In this document: positions 1-8,807 of the stretch, piece after piece
Layout of the letters: each line of letters starts with the position of its first letter
How positions within the stretch are numbered: position 1 is the stretch's first letter
NCBI RefSeq assembly: GCF_030818255.1
Contig: NZ_JAUTAG010000001.1
Coordinates: forward strand, 372,001 to 436,000
Length of the DNA stretch: 64,000 bases
Reading direction: 5' to 3'
Source of the DNA: Microbacterium sp. SORGH_AS_0969
GTDB taxonomy: Bacteria; Actinomycetota; Actinomycetes; Actinomycetales; Microbacteriaceae
Program-made: the position numbers and the translations under genes
Notes under the pieces: generated by a model
Seen by the model: the letters and a program-made list of their open reading frames with translations, nothing else
Told to the model about the DNA's origin: nothing
The model's database searches: none

Positions 1-30
1 CGGACCCTCCTCAAGCGAGGGCCGAGAAGA

Positions 31-56
31 ATGTATACATGCACTCGTACGAGTGC
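31..56. promoter_or_regulatory. Two adjacent perfect palindromes, putative operator
   Basis: A 10-bp perfect palindrome (ATGTATACAT, 31-40) abuts a 16-bp perfect palindrome (GCACTCGTACGAGTGC, 41-56). On the minus strand TATACAT resembles a -10 box, and a GAGGAGG ribosome-binding sequence lies at about 6-12, so a minus-strand gene probably starts just left of base 1. The palindromes would then sit in its promoter and suit a GntR- or TetR-type repressor. The target gene is outside the window. Confidence 0.45.
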
Positions 57-140
57 CACGGTATTGAGGAGTTAATCACCCGGCTGATTCGTCGCGATCA
101 CCACCGACCGAGACGGGTGTCCCGTCCGACCGGGGTTGAC

Positions 141-179
141 GGATGCCACGCCCCCGCGGCGCGTGGGGGCGTGGCATCC
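141..179. terminator. Hairpin terminator after the ABC exporter operon
   Basis: Perfect 15-bp stems (141-155 and 165-179) with a 9-nt loop lie 17 bp beyond the exporter stop codon. The outer stem bases are GGATGCC and GGCATCC, a pairing that recurs in other terminators of this window. There is no clear T-tract. Confidence 0.7.
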
Positions 180-195
180 GAGGGTCGGAGAGAGG

Positions 196-2013
196 TCAGA
201 CGAGCGATTCGCGCCAGGCGGCGTGGAGCTGGGCGAACTTGCCGGTGCCGGCGATGAGGGCGGCGGGTGTGTCGTCCTCGATGATGCGGCCGTGCTCCAT
301 CACCAGCACACGGTCGGCGATGGCCACCGTCGAGAGGCGGTGCGCGATGATGATCGCGGTGCGATCGGCGAGCAGGGTCTGCAGCGCATCCTGGATCTGG
401 CGTTCGCTCGGGATGTCGAGCGACGCCGTCGCTTCGTCGAGGATCAGCACGGCGGGGTTCGCCAGGAACGCGCGCGCGAACGAGATGAGCTGCCGCTGCC
501 CGGCCGAGACGCGGCCTCCGCGCTTGTTCACGTCGGTGTCGTAGCCGTCGGGCAGCTTCTCGATGAAGCTGTCGGCGCCCACCGCGCGCGCCGCGGCGCG
601 GATCTCGTCCATCGTGGCGTCGGGCTTTCCGAGGGCGATGTTGTCGGCCACCGTTCCGCTGAAGAGGTAGGCCTCCTGCGTGACCATGACGATCGCGCGG
701 CGCAGATCCTTCGGGTGCAGGCGGCGGAGATCGACGTCGTCGAGGGTGACCGCGCCCGCCGTGGGGTCGTAGAAGCGCGACACGAGCTTGGCCAACGTCG
801 ACTTACCCGCGCCGGTCGTGCCGACGAGGGCGATCGTCTGCCCCGCCGGAATGTCGAGCGAGAAGTTCGGCAGGATGACGCGGTCGTCGCTGTAGCCGAA
901 GGTGACCTCGTCGAAGCGGACGTGACCCTGGGCCTCCCACAGGTCGACCGGGTCGGTCGGGTCGGGAACCGTGGGCTCCTCCTCCAGCACGCCCGACACC
1001 TTCTCGAGCGCCGCCGTCGCCGACTGGTACGAGTTCAGGAAGAACGCGACCTCTTGCAGCGGCGAGAAGAAGTTGCGGACGTACAGCACGGCCGCCGTCA
1101 GCACACCGATCTCGAGCGGTCCCGCGATCACGCGGCCGCCGCCCCACAGCAGCACGACCGCCACCGACACCGCGGCGACCGCCATGATGCCGGGCTCGAA
1201 CGTGCCGAAGAGACGGATCGAGCGCATGTTGACGTCGCGGTAGTCGCCGGCGAGCTTGCCGAACTCCTCGTCGTTGCGGGGCTCTTTGCGGAACGCCTTC
1301 ACGGCCCGGATCCCCGTCATCGTCTCGACGAACTTCACGATCACCTGCGCGCTGATCACGCGCGACTCGCGGTAGATCACCTGCGAGCGGCGGTAGAACC
1401 AGCGCATGAGCAGGTACATCGGGATACCCATGACCGTCAGGATCAGCCCCGACTGCCAATCGATGAGGAACAGCGCGACCAGAGTGAACAGGCCGTAGAG
1501 CACGCCGGACACGAGCTCGTTGAGCCCGCCGTCGAGCAGCTCGCGGATGGTGTCGAGGTCGCTCGTCTGGCGCGAGATGATGCGCCCCGACGTGTAGGAC
1601 TCGTGAAACTCCAGGCTCAGCTTCTGCGTGTGCAGGAAGATGCGCTTGCGGAGGTCCAGCATCACCGCCTGGGTCAGCCGCGCGGCGACGACGACGTACC
1701 AGCCGATCAGGACGGCCCCGCCGACACCCGCCAAGAGGTAGATGCCCACGACGCCGATGGTCGGCATCCAATCGGCTCGATCGATCACCGCGGGCAGCGC
1801 GTTGTCGATGCCGTACGCGATCAGCGCGGGGCCGGCGACGCGGAGCGCGGTCGACACCACGAGGACGGCCGCCGCGAGGACGAGCTGCCACCGCAGGGGA
1901 GACACGAGCGAGCCGAGCAGACGCAGCGAGCGCTGACGGATCGCGCGGCTCTCGTCGCGCGTGTAGTCGGAGCGGTCTTCGCCGCTGGTTCCGGAGACGG
2001 TTGCGGTGCTCAT
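196..2013 (-). CDS. ABC exporter half-transporter, canonical ATPase subunit
   Basis: Type IV (ABCB-like) exporter half of 605 aa: a six-helix transmembrane domain (about residues 40-340) followed by a nucleotide-binding domain (about 365-600). Walker A is GTTGAGKST (398-406), the signature is SAGQRQL, and Walker B ends in [11 protein letters not shown] with the catalytic Glu, followed by the AHRLST H-loop. It overlaps the upstream half-transporter by 4 bp (ATGA), so the two are co-translated and almost certainly form a heterodimer. The signature has SAGQ rather than SGGQ, which in heterodimers is often the half that completes the degenerate site. Substrate unknown; lipid or multidrug export is typical of the family. 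Confidence 0.93.
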   Translation of the reverse strand: MSTATVSGTSGEDRSDYTRDESRAIRQRSLRLLGSLVSPLRWQLVLAAAVLVVSTALRVAGPALIAYGIDNALPAVIDRADWMPTIGVVGIYLLAGVGGAVLIGWYVVVAARLTQAVMLDLRKRIFLHTQKLSLEFHESYTSGRIISRQTSDLDTIRELLDGGLNELVSGVLYGLFTLVALFLIDWQSGLILTVMGIPMYLLMRWFYRRSQVIYRESRVISAQVIVKFVETMTGIRAVKAFRKEPRNDEEFGKLAGDYRDVNMRSIRLFGTFEPGIMAVAAVSVAVVLLWGGGRVIAGPLEIGVLTAAVLYVRNFFSPLQEVAFFLNSYQSATAALEKVSGVLEEEPTVPDPTDPVDLWEAQGHVRFDEVTFGYSDDRVILPNFSLDIPAGQTIALVGTTGAGKSTLAKLVSRFYDPTAGAVTLDDVDLRRLHPKDLRRAIVMVTQEAYLFSGTVADNIALGKPDATMDEIRAAARAVGADSFIEKLPDGYDTDVNKRGGRVSAGQRQLISFARAFLANPAVLILDEATASLDIPSERQIQDALQTLLADRTAIIIAHRLSTVAIADRVLVMEHGRIIEDDTPAALIAGTGKFAQLHAAWRESLV

Positions 2014-3875
2014 CGGGTCGCCTCCTTCTCGGTCAGGGTGTCGTCGTCATGTGCGCGGATCACGTCGATCGCACCGGTGCGCGCCTCGCGTTCCGCCTCT
2101 TCGAGGCTCGAGATGACGTATCGGTAGTGCTCGCTCTCGCGCAGCAGGTCGGAGTGAGCGCCGACGGCGGTCACCCGGCCGTTCTCGAGGAGCGCGACCC
2201 GGTCGGCGAGCGTCACCGTCGAGGGACGGTGCGCCACCACGAGGGCCGTCGTCTCACTGAGCACCTCACGCAGGGCGTCTTCGACGAGAGCTTCGGTGTC
2301 GACGTCGAGCGCCGACAGCGGATCGTCGAGCACCAGGACGGCCGGACGCGCCGCGACGGCGCGCGCGAGCGCGAGCCGCTGCCGCTGCCCACCGGACAGG
2401 CTCAGCCCCTCTTCGCCGATGACGGTGTCGAGGCCGTCGGGAAGGTCGAGGACGAAGTGCGCCTGTGCGACCTGCAGCGCCTCGCGCAGGATGCGGTCGG
2501 CTTCCGCCGAGCCGGGCTCGAGGTCTTCGCGGCCCAGCAGCACGTTCTCGCGCACCGTCTGCGAGAACAGCGTCGCGTCTTCGAACGCCATGCCCACGTG
2601 CCGGCGCAGTTCGGCGAGGGTCAGTTCGCGCACGTCGACGCCGTCGAGCAGCACGCGTCCACCGGTGACGTCGTACAGGCGTCCGGGCAGGGTCGTGAGC
2701 GTTGTCTTGCCGGATCCCGTGAGACCGACGAGAGCCATCGTCTCGCCGGGACGCAGCACCAGGTCGACGCCGTCGATGAGATCGGGCTCGGTGGCAGCGG
2801 CATCCTGATACCGGAAGTGCACACCCTCGAAGGTGAGCTCGCCCCGGGGCTCCGCGATGGTGCGGGGGTTCTCGGGATCGACGATCGTGTTCTGCTCGTC
2901 GAACACCTCGAAGATGCGGTCGGTCGCCGTGCGAGCGTCGAGGAGGAACGAGAAGAGGAAGCCGATCGACTCCATCGGCCAGCGCAGCACGGTCGCCATC
3001 GCGAAGAACGCGACGAGCTCGGCGACCTGGAGCTGTCCGAGCTGAGTCAGCACGATGCCGGCGCCGAGGCACACCGCGAAAGCGATGTCGGGCAGCAGCA
3101 CCAGGAAGAACCAGATCCAGCCGACGGCGCGGGCCTTGTCGATCTCGGTCTCGCGCAGCGACTCGGCCTGCCGCGTGAACTTCTGCAGGGCGTGCCGCCC
3201 CCGGCCGAAGGCCTTGAGGACACGGATGCCGTGGACGCTCTCTTCCACCGAGGTGGCGAGGTCGCCCGCTTGGTCTTGACTCTGACGGGTCAGGGCGCCG
3301 TAGCGCTTCTCGAAGCGGAAGCCGACGTAGATCACGGGGGCCGAGGTGACGAGGAACAGCGCACCGAGCAACCAGTGCCAGCGGAAGAGCAGGACCGCTC
3401 CGATCGCGATGGTCAGCAGGTTGACCACGAGCAGGATGACGCCGAAGGCGAGCCAGCGGCGGAGCATGCTGATGTCCTGCATCATGCGAGACAGCAGCTG
3501 GCCCGACTGCCAGCGGTCGTGGAACGCGACGGGCAGGCGCTGCAGGCGCGAGTAGAAGGACTGGCGCAGGTCGTACTCGACCTTGGTCGCCGGTGCGAGG
3601 ACGAACCAGCGGCGCAGCCACACCATGGCCGCCTCGGCGAGGCCGAGCGCGAGCACCGCGACCGACCCCCACACGAGGGCGGTGGGGTCGAGCGAGGCGA
3701 TGGGCCCGGCGACGATCTGCTCGAGCACCAGCGGGATCGCCAACGCCAGCAGGCTCGCGATGAGGGCCGTGACCGCACCCGCGATGAGGCGCGGGATGAC
3801 GGGACGCGCGATGGGCAGGAGCCGGGCGAGAGCGCGCGGGGTGGACAGGTGCGGGCGAGGCGAAGCGGAAGTCAT
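2010..3875 (-). CDS. ABC exporter half-transporter with degenerate Walker B
   Basis: Partner half-transporter of 621 aa with an N-terminal membrane domain and C-terminal ATPase domain. Walker A is GLTGSGKTT (384-392) and the signature is the canonical [14 protein letters not shown], but Walker B reads [12 protein letters not shown]: Asp replaces the catalytic Glu, as in the degenerate site of TM287/288-type heterodimers. ATP hydrolysis is therefore expected mainly at the other composite site. I chose the ATG at 3875 (MTSASPRPH) over the in-frame TTG three codons earlier, because GAGG lies just upstream. About 115 nt separate it from the small leader ORF upstream, with hairpins between, which suggests attenuation control. 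Confidence 0.92.
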   Translation of the reverse strand: MTSASPRPHLSTPRALARLLPIARPVIPRLIAGAVTALIASLLALAIPLVLEQIVAGPIASLDPTALVWGSVAVLALGLAEAAMVWLRRWFVLAPATKVEYDLRQSFYSRLQRLPVAFHDRWQSGQLLSRMMQDISMLRRWLAFGVILLVVNLLTIAIGAVLLFRWHWLLGALFLVTSAPVIYVGFRFEKRYGALTRQSQDQAGDLATSVEESVHGIRVLKAFGRGRHALQKFTRQAESLRETEIDKARAVGWIWFFLVLLPDIAFAVCLGAGIVLTQLGQLQVAELVAFFAMATVLRWPMESIGFLFSFLLDARTATDRIFEVFDEQNTIVDPENPRTIAEPRGELTFEGVHFRYQDAAATEPDLIDGVDLVLRPGETMALVGLTGSGKTTLTTLPGRLYDVTGGRVLLDGVDVRELTLAELRRHVGMAFEDATLFSQTVRENVLLGREDLEPGSAEADRILREALQVAQAHFVLDLPDGLDTVIGEEGLSLSGGQRQRLALARAVAARPAVLVLDDPLSALDVDTEALVEDALREVLSETTALVVAHRPSTVTLADRVALLENGRVTAVGAHSDLLRESEHYRYVISSLEEAEREARTGAIDVIRAHDDDTLTEKEATR

Positions 3876-3966
3876 GATCCTCAAGGGGTCGAAGCGAGCG
3901 CCGGGATCGGGCGCGGAAAGGGGATGCCGAAAGGCACCGGCATTCAGCCGGGACGGGCGCGGTGTG

Positions 3967-3982
3967 CGGCGCTCGAGCGCCG
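3967..3982 (-). promoter_or_regulatory. Palindromic hairpin between leader ORF and ABC exporter
   Basis: Perfect 16-bp palindrome CGGCGCTCGAGCGCCG begins 10 nt after the leader ORF stop. A second, weaker dyad (ATGCCG/CGGCAT arms, about 3923-3943) lies between it and the exporter start. Together with the leader ORF they have the layout of a translational or transcriptional attenuator. Function is inferred. Confidence 0.4.
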
Positions 3983-3992
3983 GCGTGAGGCC

Positions 3993-4070
3993 CTAGTGGC
4001 GCCCGTGAGGACGCGCGGAAAAGACGGAGGGCGCAGCGACACGGGCGACGGGGGCGTCGATGTGGTCCAT
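3993..4070 (-). CDS. 25-aa leader-peptide-like small ORF upstream of the ABC exporter
   Basis: A 25-codon ORF (MDHIDAPVARVAAPSVFSAR, then PHGRH and a TAG stop) preceded by an excellent ribosome-binding site, AAGGAGGATGCC-ATG. It lies on the exporter strand, about 115 nt upstream of its start and followed by a 16-bp palindrome. A TATCCT sequence near 4120 may be the -10 box. No known domain. It could be a regulatory leader peptide sensing ribosome stalling, as with drug-inducible resistance ABC genes, or simply a microprotein. The strong initiation site is the main reason to believe it is translated. Confidence 0.5.
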   Translation of the reverse strand: MDHIDAPVARVAAPSVFSARPHGRH

Positions 4071-4189
4071 GGCATCCTCCTTGAGATGAGCGGAAGCTGC
4101 CCGGGGGTGTGACAGCCCTTCAGGATATCTCTGAGCGAACGCCGAGGGCAAGAGCCGGTTCGAGACCAGGGGCCGCGCGACGCCCCCCC

Positions 4190-4684
4190 TCACGCCGCCT
4201 CGCGCTCCAGCAGACGCCGCTTGACGTCGGTCCCCCACGCGAATCCCCCCATCGTGCCGTCGCCGCGCAGGACGCGATGACAAGGCACGAAGAGGGCCGG
4301 AGCGTTACGGGCGCAGATGGATGCCGCCGCCCGGACGGCCGAGGGAGAACCGAGCGCCGCGGCGAAGCCGGTGTAGGTCAGCGGCGCGCCCGGGGTGATG
4401 CGGCGCAGGGCGTCCCACCCCGCTTGCTGAAGGGGCGTCCCGAACTGGCGCACCTCGACCGCGTCGATCGCGCTGAGGTCGCCGTCGTAATAGGCGCGCA
4501 CCGCTTCGGCCGCGGCGGTGGTGCCTTCGACGACCTCGTCGGGCCGGCGGTCGGGCCGAAGACGGGCGAGCACCGCCTCCGCGTCGGAGGTCCAGCCCGA
4601 GACGAGGACGCGTTCGTCGGCGTCGGCGAGGATCGCGAACGGTCCGTCGGGCGTATCGAGGAACTGCAGAGTCGAGGTACTCAT
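4190..4684 (-). CDS. ogt: Methylated-DNA--[protein]-cysteine S-methyltransferase
   Basis: Suicidal repair protein that transfers the methyl group of O6-methylguanine to its own cysteine. It has 164 aa, a usual length, with the active-site motif PCHRV (Cys135) and the preceding Asn/Ala-rich DNA-recognition helix ([20 protein letters not shown]; two overlapping stretches). Its start overlaps the stop of the Ada-AlkA gene by 4 bp, so the two form an alkylation-damage operon. The order (Ada-AlkA first) suggests induction by the upstream fusion protein, which carries the methyl-sensing domain. Confidence 0.95.
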   Translation of the reverse strand: MSTSTLQFLDTPDGPFAILADADERVLVSGWTSDAEAVLARLRPDRRPDEVVEGTTAAAEAVRAYYDGDLSAIDAVEVRQFGTPLQQAGWDALRRITPGAPLTYTGFAAALGSPSAVRAAASICARNAPALFVPCHRVLRGDGTMGGFAWGTDVKRRLLEREAA

Positions 4685-6357
4685 CGGAGGGGCTCGCTTT
4701 CGGGTGCGGTGGGGAGGGGCGCGGAGGCGGTCGTACGGGACGCGGAGGCGACGGAGAGAAACGCCGGGTCGTCAGCGGATCGACGGCGCGACTTCTCGGG
4801 GGCAGACGGACGGCGGGTGGCGGCTTTCCCGGGCCGCCGCACCGCGGCTGCCGCCGCCGTTTCGGCGCCCGACAGCCGCCACGCCTGGGTGACGGGAGCG
4901 GCGTACCAGTAGTGAGCCATGGCGTAGCTGCGCCAGGGAGCCAGCCGCGCGGACCACTCCGTGAAGCCGACCGGGTCGGATGGCAGGCCCAGGGCTGCCG
5001 CTCCCGCTCGCGCCGCGACGTCGCCGGGAAGGAGGACGTCGGGATCGCCGAGGACCCTCATACGGACGTAGTCGGCCGTCCACGGGCCCACCCCGCGGAG
5101 GGCGAGGAGCCGCTCGCGCTGCTCGATGCCGTCGTCGCCCGGCCCGACTGTGAGGGAGCCGTCCGCCAGCGCTTCGGCGACGCTCACGATCGCCCGCATG
5201 CGGGCACCGGGACCGCGCAGCACCTCGAGTCCTCGATCGGCGATCGCCGCGGCATCCGGGAACAGGGTCAGCGGCTCGGGACCGATCGTGACCGACTCGC
5301 CGAGCTCCGCGGTCAGACGTCCCTGCATCGTGCGGGCGGAGGCCACACTGATCTGCTGGCCGATCATCGCGCGCAGGAGCATCTCGCCCGCGTCGATCGC
5401 GCCGGGAACGCGGACACCGGGGATCGCCGCCACGGCGGCGGCGAGCTCGGGATGCCGCGACAGCTCGGTGTCGACCGCCAGCGGATCTGCGTCGAGATCG
5501 AAGAGGCGACGCACCCGCGCGATGAGCGTGCCCAGGTCGGCGAGGGCGGTGAGGCGCGCACGCAGGCGCAGCCGGCCGTCGTCGGCGAGGCGCACCTCGA
5601 ACCACCCGGGCCCGCCGGGCAGGCGCACGACCCGCGCGAAAGACCGGTCGCCGCCGACCTCGACGCCCGGGATCGCGTGAGCCCGCATCCACCCGAAGAG
5701 ACCCGTGGTGTCGATCGGTCCGCGGACGGGCAGGGCGAGATCGATCTCGCCCGCGGAGGCCTCGGCCCCGGACGCCCGCGACCGCCGTGCGCGCAGCTCG
5801 CGCGGCGGCATCCCGAACACCTCTCCGATCGTCTCGGTGAATTGACGGATGCTGGAGAACCCGGCGGAGAAGGCGACATCGGCCGACGACAGGTCGGTGC
5901 CGACCAACAACGCACGGGCGGTGTGCGCGCGATGCGCGCGAGCCAGGGCGAGAGGCCCCGCCCCGAGCTCGGTGGTGAGGACACGGGTGAGGTGGCGCGG
6001 CGAGTACCCGAGCCGTCGCGCGAGCCCCGGCACCCCCTCGCGGTCGACCACGCCGTCGGCGATCAGGCGCATCGCCCGGGCGGCGACGTCGCCGCGCGCA
6101 TCCCACAGCGGTGAGCCCGGAGCGGCCTCGGGCAGACACCTCTTGCAGGCGCGATAGCCCGCTTCGTGCGCCGCCGCCGAGGTGGCGTAGAAGGTGACGT
6201 TCGCTTCTCTCGGCGTCCGTGCGGGGCAGCTCGGTCGGCAGTAGATTCCCGTCGACCGCACGGCCGTGACGAACTGCCCGTCGAAGCGCCGGTCGCGCGA
6301 CTGGATCGCGCGATAGCGCTCGGCAAAGCCCGGGGCGGTCGGAACGGGGAGGGTCAT
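4681..6357 (-). CDS. alkA: Ada-AlkA fusion: methyl-phosphotriester sensor and DNA-3-methyladenine glycosylase II
   Basis: 558-aa fusion. Residues 1-80 form the Ada zinc domain with Cys40, Cys44, Cys71 and Cys74; Cys40 matches the Ada methyl-acceptor cysteine. Residues about 95-180 are an AraC-type helix-turn-helix, and about 200-490 are AlkA (N-terminal TBP-like fold, then HhH-GPD with [11 protein letters not shown] and the catalytic Asp in LPGDVA). It should excise alkylated bases and, when methylated, activate transcription of its own operon with ogt. Start chosen at the ATG at 6357 rather than upstream codons, since the protein matches Ada from [11 protein letters not shown] 60-aa low-complexity Ala/Ser/Pro/Arg tail follows the glycosylase domain and is unusual. 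Confidence 0.93.
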   Translation of the reverse strand: MTLPVPTAPGFAERYRAIQSRDRRFDGQFVTAVRSTGIYCRPSCPARTPREANVTFYATSAAAHEAGYRACKRCLPEAAPGSPLWDARGDVAARAMRLIADGVVDREGVPGLARRLGYSPRHLTRVLTTELGAGPLALARAHRAHTARALLVGTDLSSADVAFSAGFSSIRQFTETIGEVFGMPPRELRARRSRASGAEASAGEIDLALPVRGPIDTTGLFGWMRAHAIPGVEVGGDRSFARVVRLPGGPGWFEVRLADDGRLRLRARLTALADLGTLIARVRRLFDLDADPLAVDTELSRHPELAAAVAAIPGVRVPGAIDAGEMLLRAMIGQQISVASARTMQGRLTAELGESVTIGPEPLTLFPDAAAIADRGLEVLRGPGARMRAIVSVAEALADGSLTVGPGDDGIEQRERLLALRGVGPWTADYVRMRVLGDPDVLLPGDVAARAGAAALGLPSDPVGFTEWSARLAPWRSYAMAHYWYAAPVTQAWRLSGAETAAAAAVRRPGKAATRRPSAPEKSRRRSADDPAFLSVASASRTTASAPLPTAPESEPLR

Positions 6358-6426
6358 GGCATCCACCCTGCCACCGACCTCCGACATCGGCTGGCGGAAA
6401 TCGGACACGAGGGTGGAGCCGATGTC

Positions 6427-6482
6427 GAGTGTCCAAGACACGCCGCAACGGGTGGGCCCGAAACGGCGTGTCGTGGACACTC
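6427..6482. repeat. Inverted-repeat element, GTGTCCAAGACAC family, copy 1
   Basis: Two 19-nt arms (6427-6445 GAGTGTCCAAGACACGCCG and 6464-6482) pair with one mismatch around an 18-nt loop. Two related elements occur at 58185-58331. It lies in the 168-bp gap between the MFS gene end and the alkA start. Possible extragenic palindrome, or an operator for the alkylation operon. Confidence 0.7.
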
Positions 6483-6525
6483 AGCGGGAGACGATGCGCG
6501 GCGCGCCGGGCCGGACGCCGATCCG

Positions 6526-7758
6526 TCAGGCGACCCGCGCCGTCTCGCGCAGGATGACCAGGCCGCCCCAGATCGTCAGGGCCAGCACCAGCACGACGAA
6601 GCCGAGGAACACCGGCACCAGCGGGAGTGCGAGGAGCGCGACGCCGACGGCCAGCGGCGGCACCGTCATGCCGGCGAAGGCGAGGAGGAAGACGCCCGAG
6701 GTGATCTCGCCGCGGGTGCGGGGGTCGGCGAGCGACCCGGCCGTGGCGAGGGCGCCACGGAAGAGCAGCCCGACGCCGGCTCCCGCGACGATGCCGCCGA
6801 CGAGGAAGAGCGGGCCGGAGGTCAGCAGATCGGCGGCACCGAGGCTCAGTAGACCGGCGACCATGGCGACCAGGCCCAGCCGCAACTGCGTGCGTGTCGA
6901 GCGGCCCGCGAAGACGACCTGGGACACCGCGGCGGCACCGAAGACCGAGAACGACACGGCGCCGGCGACGAGGTGGTCCGTGACGCCGAGCCGCCCGGCC
7001 AAGAACGTCGGGGCCACCGAGCCGAAGAGCCCCGTCACCGCGAAGGCAGCGAAGGCCGCGGTCCCCGCGGCCCAGTAGGCGCGTCGTCCGTCCGCGGGGA
7101 TGCGGACCCGCTGCGGCCGGTAACGGAAGGAGCGGTCGACCTCGACCGTCTCGGGAACGAAGACGTAGGCGAGGCCGAGCGCGAGGAACCCGACGAGGAA
7201 GACGACGTATGGCAAAACGAGCGGCGCCGGCGTGAACTCGGCGAAGAGGCCGCCGATCAGCGGGCCGAGGGCCAGGCCACCCATGTTCGCGACACCCGCG
7301 ACCGTGGCGGCGAAACCCGGGGATGCCGGGTGCGACACGCGCCGGAGGTCGGCGAGGTGCGCCGTGGCCGAGGCCGTCAGGAGTCCGATGCCGAGCCCGG
7401 CGACGAGGCGAGCGGCGATGACACTGGCGGCGTCGGCGCGCAGCACGAACACCAGGGCCGCGACGATCTCGAGCACCGTGGCCGCGAGGATGAGCGGGCG
7501 GCGACCGAGACGGTCGCTGAGGTGGCCAGCCAGGTACAGCGACACCATGACGCCGATCGAATACGCGGCGAACATCACCGTGATGAGGAACGTGGGGAAG
7601 CCGTCGCGCGCCTGATACAGCGCGTAGAGCGGCGTCGGCACCGTGTTGAAGGCCATGAGCGCGAGGAACGTGGCGGCCGTGACCCAGAACCCGGTCCGGT
7701 GAGAGAGACGCGCGGATGCCACGGGAACGGCGACCGGAAGGGTGATCGAGGAAGTCAT
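6526..7758 (-). CDS. MFS transporter, drug-efflux type
   Basis: 410-aa major facilitator with about 12 hydrophobic helices. The A-motif between helices 2 and 3 reads GHLSDRLGRRPL. The first helix includes TVPTPLYALYQ, typical of sugar-efflux or drug-efflux DHA1 members. The ATG at 7758 (MTSSITLPV) was chosen because residues encoded further upstream are Arg/Gly-rich and lie in the divergent promoter. It is transcribed divergently from a LysR regulator 81 bp away, the usual arrangement for a regulator and its target exporter. Substrate unknown. Confidence 0.88.
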   Translation of the reverse strand: MTSSITLPVAVPVASARLSHRTGFWVTAATFLALMAFNTVPTPLYALYQARDGFPTFLITVMFAAYSIGVMVSLYLAGHLSDRLGRRPLILAATVLEIVAALVFVLRADAASVIAARLVAGLGIGLLTASATAHLADLRRVSHPASPGFAATVAGVANMGGLALGPLIGGLFAEFTPAPLVLPYVVFLVGFLALGLAYVFVPETVEVDRSFRYRPQRVRIPADGRRAYWAAGTAAFAAFAVTGLFGSVAPTFLAGRLGVTDHLVAGAVSFSVFGAAAVSQVVFAGRSTRTQLRLGLVAMVAGLLSLGAADLLTSGPLFLVGGIVAGAGVGLLFRGALATAGSLADPRTRGEITSGVFLLAFAGMTVPPLAVGVALLALPLVPVFLGFVVLVLALTIWGGLVILRETARVA

Positions 7759-7839
7759 GACCTCAGGATGCCGCGGGTAAGACATCGAGGGAAACGAACA
7801 GTTTCGATGGAAGTAATCGATTAGATCTATCATTGCGCC
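7759..7839. promoter_or_regulatory. Divergent MFS/LysR promoter region
   Basis: This 81-bp gap between divergent genes contains an AT-richer stretch (about 7803-7833) with the interrupted dyad TCGAT-GGAAGTA-ATCGA, a plausible LysR T-N11-A site. Assignment rests on position and symmetry only. Confidence 0.4.
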
Positions 7840-8709
7840 ATGGAGACGCGCCTGCTCGAATACTTCGTCGCGGTCGCCGACGAGCGCAACGTCACGGCCG
7901 CCGCCGCCCGCCTGTTCGCCGCGCAGTCGACGGTGTCCGCGGGTCTCGCGAGCCTCGAGCGCGACCTGGGCGTGCGCCTGTTCGAGCGCTCCACCAAAGC
8001 CGTGCGCCCGACGGCCGCGGGCGAGGCGCTCCTCCCCCTCGCCCGCGCTCTGCTCACCGATCTCGACGCGCTGCGGGGAGTGGCATCCGAGTCCGGGACC
8101 GGGATCCGCGGTCTCGTGCGCATCGGCACCTTCGCCGGCCTGCGGGTCATCGACCTCCCCCGAATCCTCGCCCGCCTCCGTCGCACGCACCCGCTGGTCG
8201 ATGTCCGGGTCACGGTCTCGGCGACCGGCTCGCGGGGACTCTTCGACGACCTCGATCGCGACCGCCTGGATCTGGCGCTGACGGCTCTGCCCCCGGCATC
8301 CGGTTCCGTATCGCGACCGCTCGGTTCATTCCCCTGCGTCGCCGTGCTGCCCGAGGCCCACCCGCTCGCCCTCGCCGACGGGCCGGTCGCCCTCGCCGAG
8401 CTCGCGGGCGACGACTGGATCGACGTGCTCCCGGGATTCGGCAATCGCGTGCAGCTCGACGGCGAGCTGGAGCGCCGCCGGATCGCGCGGCACATCGTGG
8501 CCGAGGTCGGCGAACTGGCGACGGTCCCGGAATACGTCGCCGCAGGGCTCGGCGTCGCGGTGATCCCCGACGTGGTGCCGACGACCGGATGCCGCGTCCG
8601 TCCCGTTGCGGACGACCTCCCGCCGTGGATCGTCTCGCTGACGGTCGCCGCCGCAGCCGTGCGCCGCCGACACGTGCAGGCGGTGGTGGAGGCGATCCAC
8701 GCCGCGTGA
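7840..8709 (+). CDS. LysR-family transcriptional regulator
   Basis: 289 aa with an N-terminal winged helix-turn-helix (residues about 1-60: LLEYFVAVADERNVTAAA, then QSTVSAGLASLERDLG) and a C-terminal periplasmic-binding-like effector domain. It starts 81 bp from the divergent MFS exporter, so it probably controls that gene and itself. Family membership is clear; the effector is not known. Confidence 0.92.
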   Translation: METRLLEYFVAVADERNVTAAAARLFAAQSTVSAGLASLERDLGVRLFERSTKAVRPTAAGEALLPLARALLTDLDALRGVASESGTGIRGLVRIGTFAGLRVIDLPRILARLRRTHPLVDVRVTVSATGSRGLFDDLDRDRLDLALTALPPASGSVSRPLGSFPCVAVLPEAHPLALADGPVALAELAGDDWIDVLPGFGNRVQLDGELERRRIARHIVAEVGELATVPEYVAAGLGVAVIPDVVPTTGCRVRPVADDLPPWIVSLTVAAAAVRRRHVQAVVEAIHAA

Positions 8710-8721
8710 TGAGGCATCCGG

Positions 8722-8790
8722 GGTCGGGGCGCATCCGTCCGTTCGGGGCGTGAACATCGCGCCCCGAACGGACGATCACGCCCCGAACGC
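8722..8790. terminator. Bidirectional hairpin between convergent genes
   Basis: Perfect 15-bp stems CGTCCGTTCGGGGCG (8736-8750) and its complement (8760-8774) separated by 9 nt lie between the LysR stop and the secreted-protein stop, so this probably terminates both. Flanking TCGGGGCG and CGCCCCGAA words extend the symmetry. A diverged relative occurs at about 16243-16313. Confidence 0.7.
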
Positions 8791-8807
8791 CTCACGAGCA
8801 GGAAGCG

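Noticed and set aside
39..257. 72-codon plus-strand frame at the left edge
   Set aside because: Runs through a terminator hairpin into the antisense of the exporter gene and has no ribosome-binding site; Arg-rich composition is typical of noise.
136..2127. Long open frame on the plus strand opposite the ABC exporter
   Set aside because: Arg/Asp/His-rich antisense shadow of a gene with clear ABC motifs; similar long shadows occur opposite most genes at this GC content.
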